Source: Rhodococcus sp. H36-A4
GTDB lineage: Bacteria; Actinomycetota; Actinomycetes; Mycobacteriales; Mycobacteriaceae
Length of the DNA: 64,000 nt
Assembly: GCF_027158005.1 (NCBI RefSeq)
Contig: NZ_JAPVLQ010000001.1
Location: 939,745-1,003,744, forward strand
Direction of reading: 5' to 3'
Part shown: in pieces, positions 18,327 to 27,093 of the stretch
Layout of the letters: each line of letters begins with the position of its first letter
Position numbering within the stretch: position 1 is the stretch's first letter
Position numbers and translations under genes: made by a program
The notes under the pieces: model-generated
What the model was told of the DNA's origin: nothing
The model's input: the letters and a program-made list of their open reading frames with translations, nothing else
Databases searched by the model: none

Positions 18327-18585
18327 AACCGTGCTCCTGTTTGACCCGAATGCCCGAATCCGGCACTGTCGACCACAGTCGTCGTGTGGTCGACGCGAAC
18401 AAGGACAGAATCGGGTCGAGACGATGGCGCAGAGCTTCGGCAGATACAGCCACCAGTACGAACGGGAGCGCCCAAGGGACGCCCGGTGCATAGTGTGCGG
18501 AGCGGGCGAAGACTCACACGACAAGCGAATCGAGACGACGGACCGAGTGGTCGAAGTCGAGGTCGCCCGAGTTGCAGAACACACG

Positions 18586-18611
18586 ATCGAGGCCGACTTG
18601 TCGGCCTCGAT
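18586..18611 (-). terminator. Terminator of the maltokinase gene
   Basis: A perfect 12-bp inverted repeat ATCGAGGCCGAC with a two-base loop, 26 bases downstream of the maltokinase stop on the minus strand. Confidence 0.6.
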
Positions 18612-18636
18612 TCGATAGCTATCGCGAAGAAAGAGG

Positions 18637-20031
18637 CTAGGAACCAGCCCGGGCCGGGGCGTAGCGCCTGATCGCACGCATCGGCAGTTCCAGCCAGGCG
18701 GGCCGATTACGTGCCTCGTACACTGCCTCGTAGACAGCCTTGTCCAGCTCGTATGCGCTGAGCAACGCTGATTCTTCGCGCGGGTCGGACCCGGTGACCG
18801 ACGCATACCCGTCGCAGAACGATGCCGAGTTTCTTCTCGCCCACTCCGAGGCCCTGGCATAGGTCGCCTCGGTCACGTTCGGATCGTCCAGCAGCAGATG
18901 ATGAGCCGCATAGTCGAACGACCTCAACATTCCGGCGACATCGCGAAGCGCACTGTCTCGCTGTCTACGTTCCTCCAGTGGCTTTGCCGGCTCACCCTCG
19001 AAGTCGATGAGCAACCAACCGGTCGAGGTGCGCAGAACTTGGCCGAGATGCAGGTCGCCGTGGATACGCTGCACGGTCACCGTGCCCGCCGCCTCGGCGC
19101 CTGCGATGAGCTCGCGAGCAGCTGGAAGATGATCGGCCAGCTCCGGTATCACGTCCGCCGCAGCTTCGACTCGAGCGAGGATCTCCTCGACGGCCGTCGA
19201 GGATCCCACACGCTCGGCCGTACCCAATTCCCTCGCCAGATCCGCATGCACGTGGGCAACTGCCGCACCCAGGTCGTATGCCTCTTCGGAGAAATCGGAA
19301 TCCAACTCTGCTGCCTGTCGATCGCTCGCCAGCAGGTCGCGGACACTTGCCAAGGCGGTGGTCCACCCCTCTGCAGCGTCGGCCACGAAGTCCTGCGCCA
19401 TTCCGAGCATCGAGAGTTCACCATCCGCCTCGGTCTCGACCCAGGCTCGCAGCGGAGCGACGAATCGGCATCCGGTGGCCGCCAACGCGCGATGAAGTTC
19501 GATGTCCGGGTTGACACCCGGGGAGACCTGCCGAAACAGCTTGAGCAGCAGCACTTCACCTAGCACTACCGAAGTATTCGACTGTTCCGCGCCCAACACC
19601 CGACCGAGCATCCCGGTCTCGACCGATTCACCCGGCACGTTTCGGAACTGGAGGGAGCCGATCGGCTGGGCGGCCGACAAGGCGTCGGAATACAGCGCAA
19701 TGATCTCCGGATCACGCAGACCGTCGTACACGAAGTCGCCCTCGCGTACCGGCAACTGCCATGGGGCCAAATCCTCGACCACAGTGTGTCGAAAGCCCAG
19801 CGGTACCTGGTAGCGCTGGACGCGACCCCCTTCGGCCACGGGTGCATCCAATCCGACGTCGACCAGGACGTGTTCTGCCTCTACCCCTGGCCGCGAACCC
19901 AGCGGGACCCGCGAGCTGACGATGAGGGAGACGATCGGAGAGCCCTTCGCTGCGAACCAGCGTTGCTGCGGAAGCCACGCCCGAAGTGCGGTTTCCAACT
20001 CTTCCGTGCTGATGTGCGTCGAATCGGTCAT
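18637..20031 (-). CDS. mak: Maltokinase
   Basis: Phosphorylates maltose with ATP to maltose 1-phosphate, the substrate of GlgE in alpha-glucan synthesis from trehalose. The N-terminal cap has LPQQRWFAAKG, the typical maltokinase opening. The kinase lobe has the catalytic HGDLHLGQVL with LLIDFEGEP supplying the metal-binding Asp, and RDVAGMLRSFDYAAHH. Length is about 464 residues, normal. The start is uncertain: ATG at 20031, or the in-frame GTG at 20043 that lies nearer to GGAGG. The usual partner genes treS and glgE/glgB are absent from the window, so this copy is solitary. The convergent SDR gene ends 400 bases away. Confidence 0.88.
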   Translation of the reverse strand: MTDSTHISTEELETALRAWLPQQRWFAAKGSPIVSLIVSSRVPLGSRPGVEAEHVLVDVGLDAPVAEGGRVQRYQVPLGFRHTVVEDLAPWQLPVREGDFVYDGLRDPEIIALYSDALSAAQPIGSLQFRNVPGESVETGMLGRVLGAEQSNTSVVLGEVLLLKLFRQVSPGVNPDIELHRALAATGCRFVAPLRAWVETEADGELSMLGMAQDFVADAAEGWTTALASVRDLLASDRQAAELDSDFSEEAYDLGAAVAHVHADLARELGTAERVGSSTAVEEILARVEAAADVIPELADHLPAARELIAGAEAAGTVTVQRIHGDLHLGQVLRTSTGWLLIDFEGEPAKPLEERRQRDSALRDVAGMLRSFDYAAHHLLLDDPNVTEATYARASEWARRNSASFCDGYASVTGSDPREESALLSAYELDKAVYEAVYEARNRPAWLELPMRAIRRYAPARAGS

Positions 20032-20245
20032 AGATGAGTTCACTGGCCTCCGCATTCGCTCGGTCTACTTTCTCACTCTAACGATGGATCCGCCGATATG
20101 CGCGAGCTGAGCCGAGTGCAGAGCGGTCGAATCTCCGAATACGGCTACCCGATCCCCTTGATCTCACACACCTGTTGCACTGGATCGTTTTTCTTTCGTC
20201 GCGCGAAAGTTATCCGAGCCTGGCGACTATCGATCGTTCGACTCG

Positions 20246-20251
20246 TAGAGT
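20246..20251 (+). promoter_or_regulatory. Predicted -10 box of the pirin gene, leaderless start
   Basis: TAGAGT fits the actinobacterial TANNNT -10 consensus. Its last base is six bases before the pirin ATG, and no ribosome site is present. Transcription would begin at or next to the ATG, giving a leaderless mRNA. Confidence 0.45.
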
Positions 20252-20257
20252 GGGCCC

Positions 20258-21040
20258 ATGTCCGCTCCACATCCTGCAAGCTTCGCTCCTATTCCCCACA
20301 TCGACGTCCATCGCGCTGGCGATCGTGCGAAAACCCGTGTGGCATGGCTTAATTCGAAGCATTCCTTCTCTTTCGGACAGCATTACGACCCGGACAACAC
20401 TCATCACGGATTGCTGCTCGTCAACAACGACGACACCGTCTCTGCCGGACAAGGATTCGAAACCCACCCACATCGTGACATGGAAATCGTGACGTGGGTG
20501 GTGAAGGGGTCGCTCGTGCATCAGGATTCGATCGGGCACTCCGGAGTCATCTATCCCGGCCTCGCGCAACGCATGAGCGCAGGCAAAGGGATCATGCATT
20601 CGGAAAAGAACGATTCCTGGCGCCTGACCGGCGAACAGCACCACGAGCCCGTGCGATTCGTTCAGATGTGGGTGATGCCGGACACCCCTGGCATCACACC
20701 CGGATACGAGCAACTCGAGATCGACGACGAATTACTGCGCGGCGGACTGATTCCCGTGGCATCCGGCATGAAGAAGCATCACGGACAGTCCGCGATCGGC
20801 ATATCCCAGAAGTCGGCTGCCATGCACGCAGCACGGTTGCAGCCCGGACGGCCGATCACTATTCCCGAGGCGCCGTTTCTTCATGTTTTCGTCGTCGCCG
20901 GGACAGTCCAGATGGAAGGCGTCGGCGAGTTGTACGAGGGTGACACCGTACGTCTGAGTTCCTCTGGTGGACAACGGATCGAGGCAAGTGCACCTGCCGA
21001 GATACTGGTGTGGGAGATGCACAAACGCCTGGGTGGGTGA
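20258..21040 (+). CDS. Pirin family protein
   Basis: A bicupin of 260 residues. The N-terminal cupin holds the metal-binding cluster ETHPHRDMEIVTW near residue 68 together with an HSGVIYPG and a later HSEKND, matching the three-His/one-Glu site of pirins. The C-terminal cupin is present. Bacterial pirins are iron- or nickel-binding proteins, some with quercetin dioxygenase activity; the role here is unknown. It probably starts from a leaderless transcript. The gene stands alone, upstream of the DUF4190 gene by 112 bases. Confidence 0.88.
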   Translation: MSAPHPASFAPIPHIDVHRAGDRAKTRVAWLNSKHSFSFGQHYDPDNTHHGLLLVNNDDTVSAGQGFETHPHRDMEIVTWVVKGSLVHQDSIGHSGVIYPGLAQRMSAGKGIMHSEKNDSWRLTGEQHHEPVRFVQMWVMPDTPGITPGYEQLEIDDELLRGGLIPVASGMKKHHGQSAIGISQKSAAMHAARLQPGRPITIPEAPFLHVFVVAGTVQMEGVGELYEGDTVRLSSSGGQRIEASAPAEILVWEMHKRLGG

Positions 21041-21152
21041 GCAGCACCGTCGATGACAGGTTGGTCACGGCATCCGAATAGTCGAATTCCTGGCCAGGCA
21101 AGACGCTTAGACTCTCCAGCACTCACGCCCGTACGCATCGGAGGTCTCCGCC

Positions 21153-21749
21153 GTGTCAGACCAGCCGCCACCCGAGAACCCACCCCCACCCCACGATCCG
21201 CCCCCGGGTGGCTACCCCCCACCAGGTAATTACCCACCGCAGGGCAACTACCCACCGCAGGGTGGCTACCCGCCCGGCAATTACCCACCACAGGGTGGCT
21301 ACCCACCAGGCAATTACCCACCACAGGGTGGCTACCCACAGCAAGGCGGCTACCCACAGCCGTCGCCGCCGCAGAATACCGCCGGCATCGTGGCGGTAGT
21401 GCTCGCGATCCTCGGCATCGTGCTCTGCTGGACGATCTTGGGCGGCATCATCTTCGGATTGCTGGCTGTGGTTCTCGGTTTCATCGGTCGTTCGAAATCC
21501 AAAAAGGGCACCGCAACCAACGGGGCCATCTCCCTCGTAGCGATAATTCTGGGTCTGGTCGCGGTTGCGCTGTCGATCGTCCTGCTCGTCATCGGTATCG
21601 GACTGTTCAACAGCAGCGGAGGCACAGACTTCGCCGACTGCATCAGTGATGCCGGCAACAACCAGCGTGAGCAGCAGCAATGCGCAGACAAGTGGCAACA
21701 GAACATCGAGGACAGGTTCGACGTCACCATCCCCAACGAACCCAACTGA
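21153..21749 (+). CDS. Proline-rich DUF4190 membrane protein
   Basis: A 198-residue protein. Residues 1-70 are a disordered Pro/Gly/Tyr/Gln tail built from near-repeats of GGYPPGNYPPQ; the DNA shows the matching tandem repeat around 21200-21350. Two hydrophobic hairpins follow (from about residue 76), with LGIVLCWTILGGIIFGLLAVV and a second block, typical of DUF4190. The C-terminal tail is outside or inside the membrane with CISDAG and two Cys. A GTG start at 21153 has GGAGG nine bases upstream. The function is unknown; such tails are common in actinobacterial cell-envelope proteins. Confidence 0.75.
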   Translation: MSDQPPPENPPPPHDPPPGGYPPPGNYPPQGNYPPQGGYPPGNYPPQGGYPPGNYPPQGGYPQQGGYPQPSPPQNTAGIVAVVLAILGIVLCWTILGGIIFGLLAVVLGFIGRSKSKKGTATNGAISLVAIILGLVAVALSIVLLVIGIGLFNSSGGTDFADCISDAGNNQREQQQCADKWQQNIEDRFDVTIPNEPN

Positions 21750-21819
21750 TCACTGGCAGCCGATTCCCAGCGAGAACTCAGGGTTCCTGGAGATCCACAC
21801 CCCAGGATCGTGTCCATGA

Positions 21820-22501
21820 ACAAGGACATCGAACGCAGCCACGGCGAGCGCCGGAGCGCAATCCACCAGCACCACCGATGCAATTCTTGCGTTGCTGAAT
21901 CAGTCACCGTCATGCCCCATGACCACCGAGGTAACCCAAGGACCGTACTGGTTCGACGTCGATTCCATCCGCAGCGACATTCGTGAGGACCGTCCAGGCA
22001 CAACTGTCGAACTGGCGCTCCGGGTGCAGGACCTCGACAATTGCTCGGCAGCCGGCACTGCGAACGTCGTCGCGAACGCCGTCGTGGAAATCTGGCACTG
22101 CGATGCCGGTGGTGTCTATTCCGGCTTCGAATCCGGGTCGACGGCAGCTGACATCGGTGGCAGCGGCGCACCCCCGGGAGGCGGTACGGAGCGACCCCCG
22201 GAGGGTGGCGGCGTGGGCGGAACTCCACCAGGAGGCTGGATGGGAGGTGCGGGTGCGACGTCGGATGGCTCGTACAGCGTCGGCGACTCCGAGTCCGCTA
22301 CCACCGACGACGGCACCTATCTACGCGGCGCTCAGACCACCGACGCCGACGGAATCGCCAAATTCACCACGATCTTCCCAGGATGGTACGTAGGTCGCAC
22401 GACACACATCCACGTCAAGGTGCACGTCGACAAAATCCACCGTTCTCACCACGGCGAAGAGCAGCGATGGATACATCGGCGCGGTCAACCTGGGCGTTCA
22501 G
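21820..22501 (+). pseudogene. Decayed intradiol ring-cleavage dioxygenase-like protein
   Basis: The frame carries clear intradiol dioxygenase-like blocks: TQGPYWFD, RSDIREDRPG, VVEIWHCDAGGVYSGF, GTYLRGAQTTDADG, TIFPGWYVGRTTHIHVKVHV. The gene is broken at both ends. There is no ATG or signal peptide: an in-frame TGA at 21817 closes the frame just before the linker-like TSNAATASAG. After KVHVDK an AAAA run at about 22433 puts the frame out by one; the +1 frame continues STVLTT and KSSDGYIGAVNLGV, the family's usual C-terminus, with the intervening 35 or so residues missing. The tail runs straight into the convergent diguanylate cyclase gene with no stop of its own. The intact relatives are secreted Tat lipoproteins. 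Confidence 0.65.
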
Positions 22502-23595
22502 TCACCCGTGCGGCCGACGCGCAGCGGTGGATACGCAGCGACCGGATCAGCGACGACGACCTGGTTGCCGCCGCGGCGCTTGGCCTCGTACATTGCCCCA
22601 TCTGCTTGTCGAAGCAGATCCGTCACGGTGCACACTCCGTCGCCGTCGACGGAAGCAGAATGTGCGACGCCGACGCTGACTGTCAGTGGGCAGATGTCCT
22701 GCAGCGAGTGCAAGCGAGTGCGCATCCATTCGGCGACCGAGATCGCTTGTTCGGCGGACACCGTTGTCACTACCGCGAACTCCTCACCACCGGTCCTCGC
22801 GACGAGCACTTCGTCGACGCGGAGCCTGCGCGCGATCAAGGTGAGCGCCAGGTCTCCGCCTTCATGTCCGAAGCGATCGTTGATCGACTTGAATCGGTCG
22901 ACGTCGATGACCAAGACCGACACCTCCCTTCCACCTCGGAGGAAGCGCGGTATCGCCTCGTCCAGCCCTCGCCTGTTGTGCAAGCCGGTCAGCGGGTCGA
23001 GCATTGCATCATCTGCGTCGACCCGCAGGTTGAGCAGGATCGACTGGAGAAATACGGGCGTGGTGAACATGACGGGCAGCAGCATGATCAGGTGCGACCA
23101 TGCGAGACCGTGATCGAGATTCGGTGACGCCAGAATCAGTAAGAACATTCCTGCCACGGTTACCGCAGACCAGAGCAGGTGCGCCATGAGCAGCTTCGGA
23201 CTGTGAAAGACCTGGACGTACAACCCGGTTGCGGCGAGAAGCACACATATCGGAAACGACATCTGTAGCGACCCGAAGGACAACAGTGCCATGGTGGTGC
23301 CGATATCGGCGTAGACGACGAAGAGTGTGCTGATCCGCTCACTGGGCCACGGACCGCGTACCCACAGGGCACCGACCACGAACGACGAGATGACAGCGGA
23401 CACCAGGACAGCCTTGCTGATCATCGAACTCGGCGGCACTGCCGTCAGAAACGCGGTGAGTCCAGCGATCCCGAAGAAGATGCAATTGAAACCGATTCCG
23501 ATGCGGTATGCACTCAAGACACCTCGCGCCTCGAAATACTTCCTCATCCGCGTGTAGTTGCAGGGCTGAGCCCACCATCTGCGCAGAAATGTCAC
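22498..23595 (-). CDS. Membrane diguanylate cyclase (GGDEF)
   Basis: A 365-residue protein with six predicted N-terminal membrane helices (about residues 30-190) and a C-terminal GGDEF domain. DPLTGLHNRRGL opens the domain and the active-site motif is GGEEF (269-273), an active variant. The RxxD inhibitory site upstream of it is not present. It should make cyclic di-GMP from GTP. The GTG start at 23595 follows GGAAGG. Its 3' end abuts the wrecked dioxygenase frame, which has no stop before it. It diverges from the M13 peptidase. Confidence 0.88.
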   Translation of the reverse strand: MTFLRRWWAQPCNYTRMRKYFEARGVLSAYRIGIGFNCIFFGIAGLTAFLTAVPPSSMISKAVLVSAVISSFVVGALWVRGPWPSERISTLFVVYADIGTTMALLSFGSLQMSFPICVLLAATGLYVQVFHSPKLLMAHLLWSAVTVAGMFLLILASPNLDHGLAWSHLIMLLPVMFTTPVFLQSILLNLRVDADDAMLDPLTGLHNRRGLDEAIPRFLRGGREVSVLVIDVDRFKSINDRFGHEGGDLALTLIARRLRVDEVLVARTGGEEFAVVTTVSAEQAISVAEWMRTRLHSLQDICPLTVSVGVAHSASVDGDGVCTVTDLLRQADGAMYEAKRRGGNQVVVADPVAAYPPLRVGRTGD

Positions 23596-23784
23596 GGTGC
23601 AGTACCTTCCACGCCGCTACCCACCCCGTTTCCCCCGAGACCTTGATGGAACCAGGTTCGTCCGCGACAAGACTTCGCGGTAGTTTCGATATCGTACCCA
23701 TTTCCGCTGGTCTCGACAGGCTTTACTGATCCCGGTTCGGCTTCGGCTCGCGGGTATCGGCCGATTCCTCGCAAGAGTGTAAAG

Positions 23785-25752
23785 ATGGTTTACATGACTG
23801 CTGTTGTTAATTCCGGAATCGACCTCAGCTACGCAGACCCTGACACGCGCGCGCAAGACGACCTGTTCGTGCACGTCAACGGCAAGTGGCTCGAAAACTA
23901 CGTAATCCCGGCCGATCGTGCGGTCGACGGCGCATTCAGGACTCTTTACGACAAGGCCGAAGAAGACGTGCGGTCGATCATCCAGGAGTCCGCGGCCTCG
24001 AATTCACCCGTGGGCACCGACGCACAGAAGATCGGTGACCTCTACTCGAGCTTCCTCGATGCCGATGCCGTCGAAGAAGCCGGACTCACCCCGATCTCCG
24101 ACGAACTCGCCGCCGTCGCCGACGCGACCGACCTCGTGACGCTGGCCGGCGTGCTCGGCGGTCTGCAACGCACCGGCATCAGCGGGGCCGTCGGCCACTA
24201 CGTCGACACCGACGCCAAAGATTCCTCGCGCTACCTCGTGCACTTCTCGCAGTCGGGAATCGGCCTGCCGGACGAGTCGTACTACCGCGAGGACAACTAC
24301 GCCGAGATCCGCAGCGCCTACGTGGCGCACATCTCGAAGATGTTCGCTCTCGCCGGGGTCGACTACGACGCCCAGCGCGTCTTCGACCTCGAGAAGAAAC
24401 TCGCTGCAGGACACTGGGACGTCGTCGCGCGTCGTGATGCCGAGAAGAGCTACAACCTCGTCGACTTCGATACCCTCGTTCAGAAGCATCCCGGATTTGA
24501 TTGGACCGCATGGATTTCCGGACTCGGCGGCACCACCGAGCAGTTCGCTGAGATCGTCGTTCGCCAACCGCCGTTCGTGTCCACCTTCGCCGCGTTGTGG
24601 GTCACCGCAGACATCGAAGACTGGAAGGCATGGCTGACGTGGCGCATCATCCACGGTCGAGCGAACCTCCTTTCCGCAGCTCTGGTCGAGGAGAACTTCG
24701 CCTTCTACGGAAAGACTCTCAGCGGTACCGAGGAGAACCGCGAGCGGTGGAAGCGTGGAGTGTCACTCGTGCAGGATCTGCTCGGTGAATCCGTCGGGAA
24801 GCTGTACGTCGACCGGCATTTTCCGGCCGACGCCAAAGAACGCATGCAGGTTCTCGTGAAGAATCTGCAGGAAGCGTACCGACGCAACATCTCAGATCTC
24901 GAATGGATGAGTCCGCAGACTCGGGCGAAAGCACTCGAGAAGCTCGAGAAGTTCACCCCGAAAATCGGGTACCCCGATCGCTGGCGGGACTACTCGGCCG
25001 TTTCCATCGATGCAGCTGACCTCGTCGGAAATTACCGCCGCGGACATGTCGCGGAGTATCAGCGCGAGCTCGACAAACTCGGTGGGCAGGTGGACCGCGA
25101 CGAATGGTTCATGACCCCGCAGACGGTCAACGCTTACTACAACCCCGGAATGAACGAAATCGTCTTTCCTGCAGCGATTCTGCAGCCACCGTTCTTCGAT
25201 GCAGCGGCAGACGACGCGGCCAACTACGGCGGTATCGGTGCCGTAATCGGCCATGAAATCGGCCACGGGTTCGACGACCAAGGCGCGAAGTACGACGGCG
25301 ACGGCAACATGGTCGACTGGTGGACCGACAACGATCGCACCGAATTCGGCAAGCGCACTGCCGCATTGATCGAGCAGTACAACCAGTTCGAGCCCAAGGC
25401 GCTGCCCGGTCATCACGTCAACGGTGAGTTCACCATCGGTGAGAACATCGGCGATCTCGGCGGGTTGTCCATCGCCATAGCCGCCTACAAGATCGCGCTC
25501 GGTGGCGACCAAGCGCCCGAACTAGACGGCCTGACCGGCCTACAGCGTGTCTTCTTCGGCTGGTCGCAGGTGTGGCGGACCAAGGCACGCGACGAGGAAG
25601 CCCTTCGCCGACTCGCGGTGGACCCGCACTCACCGCCGGAATTTCGCTGCAACGGCGTCGTGCGCAATCTCGACAGTTTTCACGAAGCCTTCGATGTACA
25701 GCCTGGAGATGCGCTGTACTTGGACCCGGAAGAGCGCGTCAAGATCTGGTAG
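23785..25752 (+). CDS. M13 (neprilysin) family zinc metallopeptidase
   Basis: A 655-residue zinc endopeptidase, normal for the family. Catalytic HEIGH is at residues 490-494 and the third zinc ligand motif ENIGD (E553) follows; NAYYNPGMNEIVFPA lies upstream as in other M13 enzymes. There is no signal peptide, unlike eukaryotic relatives; the mycobacterial Zmp1 relative is also leaderless in sequence. ATG at 23785 or 23794 are both possible. A P450 gene follows 30 bases after the stop with its own ribosome site, so the two may be co-transcribed. Confidence 0.9.
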   Translation: MVYMTAVVNSGIDLSYADPDTRAQDDLFVHVNGKWLENYVIPADRAVDGAFRTLYDKAEEDVRSIIQESAASNSPVGTDAQKIGDLYSSFLDADAVEEAGLTPISDELAAVADATDLVTLAGVLGGLQRTGISGAVGHYVDTDAKDSSRYLVHFSQSGIGLPDESYYREDNYAEIRSAYVAHISKMFALAGVDYDAQRVFDLEKKLAAGHWDVVARRDAEKSYNLVDFDTLVQKHPGFDWTAWISGLGGTTEQFAEIVVRQPPFVSTFAALWVTADIEDWKAWLTWRIIHGRANLLSAALVEENFAFYGKTLSGTEENRERWKRGVSLVQDLLGESVGKLYVDRHFPADAKERMQVLVKNLQEAYRRNISDLEWMSPQTRAKALEKLEKFTPKIGYPDRWRDYSAVSIDAADLVGNYRRGHVAEYQRELDKLGGQVDRDEWFMTPQTVNAYYNPGMNEIVFPAAILQPPFFDAAADDAANYGGIGAVIGHEIGHGFDDQGAKYDGDGNMVDWWTDNDRTEFGKRTAALIEQYNQFEPKALPGHHVNGEFTIGENIGDLGGLSIAIAAYKIALGGDQAPELDGLTGLQRVFFGWSQVWRTKARDEEALRRLAVDPHSPPEFRCNGVVRNLDSFHEAFDVQPGDALYLDPEERVKIW

Positions 25753-25782
25753 GACGCGTCGCGTAGGAGGGGAGCAAGTAAA

Positions 25783-27093
25783 ATGAAAGCTCGAATCAGG
25801 TGGCTCGCCGCACATGGGGTCGTGCGCTACGGCGCCAAGAAAGCAGCGCAGGCCGGCGACCCTCAGGCCATGCTCGTGGCGGATCCCGCGACACGGGAGA
25901 ATCCACGAGAGGTGTTCGAGCGCATTCGCGCGTCGGGGCCGCTTGTGAAGACCCGGATTTCGACTATCTCGGTCAGCCATCGCGTCGTGTTCGACCTCCT
26001 ACGCTCCGACGACTTCCGCGTCAGCGAACTCGGGGCCAACCTCCCCAAAACGCTGCGTTTCATCGAGAAGCACACGCGCTCGAGTGCACTGCACCCGCTC
26101 AAGCCGCCTTCACTTCTCTCCGTCGAGCCTCCGGAGCACACGCGCTATCGCAAGCTGGTCTCTTCGGTCTTCACTCCGCGCGCGGTGGCCAAGATGCGAG
26201 AGATGGTGCAGGAGACCGCGGACCGTCTACTCGACGACCTCACGGCAGGCGGCGTCGAAGTAGACATCGTCGACAAGTACTGCGCTCAGCTTCCGGTCGC
26301 CGTGATCAGCAACATTCTCGGCGTGCCGGACAGCGAGCGGGCGCGTGTCCTCGAGTTCGGTGAGATGGCTGCACCGAGTCTGGACATCGGCTTGTCGTGG
26401 AAACAGTTCAACCAGGTCGAGAAAGGGCTCGAAGGTTTCGATGCCTGGCTGGGCGATCATCTCGCCGAACTTCGGGAAAATCCAGGCACCGATTTGATGA
26501 GCCAGCTCATTGCGGCCACCGAGGACGGCGTCGGTCTGAACGACGAAGAGCTCCGCTCGACCGCCGGGCTGGTACTGGCAGCAGGATTCGAGACGACGGT
26601 CAATCTGCTCGGCAGCGGAATCCGACTTCTGCTCGACCACCCCGACCAGCTCGAGGTACTGACCCGCGACCCCTCGCACTGGCCCAACGCCGTCGACGAG
26701 ATGTTGCGCCTGGAATCACCGGTCCAGCTCACGGGTCGTCTGGCCCGTCACGACGTCGTCGTCGAGGGCATCGAAGTACCCAAGGGCGGGCTGGTGGTCC
26801 TCGTACTGGCAGGGGCCAATCGCGATCCGGACGTCTTCGACGACCCGTATCGGTTCGACGTCACCCGCGCCAACGCGAACAAGCATCTTTCGTTCTCGGG
26901 TGGGCGTCACTATTGTCTGGGTGCATCGTTGGCGAAGGCCGAGTCCGAAGTCGGCCTGAAGACGCTCTTCGACAGATTCCCCCACCTGCGTTCGGCAGGT
27001 GAGGGAGTCCGGCGAGAAACCCGAGTCCTGCACGGCTGGGCATCCCTGCCCGTAGACCTCGGGCAACCTGCGGCTACAAGCGCGAGCCGGTAG
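25783..27093 (+). CDS. Cytochrome P450
   Basis: A 436-residue soluble P450. The I-helix motif AGFETT (267-272), K-helix EMLR (306-309) and heme-binding FSGGRHYCLG with ligand C378 are all intact. A strong GGAGGGG lies 9-16 bases before the ATG. No ferredoxin or ferredoxin reductase gene is adjacent, so the redox partners are elsewhere. It follows the M13 peptidase by 30 bases, and its end overlaps the convergent ugpC by 20 bases. The substrate is not predictable. Confidence 0.9.
   Translation: MKARIRWLAAHGVVRYGAKKAAQAGDPQAMLVADPATRENPREVFERIRASGPLVKTRISTISVSHRVVFDLLRSDDFRVSELGANLPKTLRFIEKHTRSSALHPLKPPSLLSVEPPEHTRYRKLVSSVFTPRAVAKMREMVQETADRLLDDLTAGGVEVDIVDKYCAQLPVAVISNILGVPDSERARVLEFGEMAAPSLDIGLSWKQFNQVEKGLEGFDAWLGDHLAELRENPGTDLMSQLIAATEDGVGLNDEELRSTAGLVLAAGFETTVNLLGSGIRLLLDHPDQLEVLTRDPSHWPNAVDEMLRLESPVQLTGRLARHDVVVEGIEVPKGGLVVLVLAGANRDPDVFDDPYRFDVTRANANKHLSFSGGRHYCLGASLAKAESEVGLKTLFDRFPHLRSAGEGVRRETRVLHGWASLPVDLGQPAATSASR

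Larger units (their letters stand above)
18241..18636. other. Gene-free stretch between SDR and maltokinase genes
   Basis: About 400 bases between two convergent genes. It holds a hairpin terminator at each end (18291-18326 and 18586-18611). Open frames in the 260 bases between them are short or antisense, with no ribosome site, motif or consistent codon bias; I support no gene here. Confidence 0.5.

Noticed and set aside
18327..18585. Gene between the SDR and maltokinase terminators
   Set aside because: Frames in this stretch lack a ribosome site, motif or consistent codon bias.
21200..21350. Tandem DNA repeat in the DUF4190 gene as a possible CRISPR-like array
   Set aside because: The repeats are in frame and code for the Pro/Gly/Tyr tail; there are no unique spacers.
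22502..23127. Continuation of the dioxygenase frame across the diguanylate cyclase gene
   Set aside because: After the frame break it is antisense to the GGDEF domain, which has intact catalytic residues and a good start.
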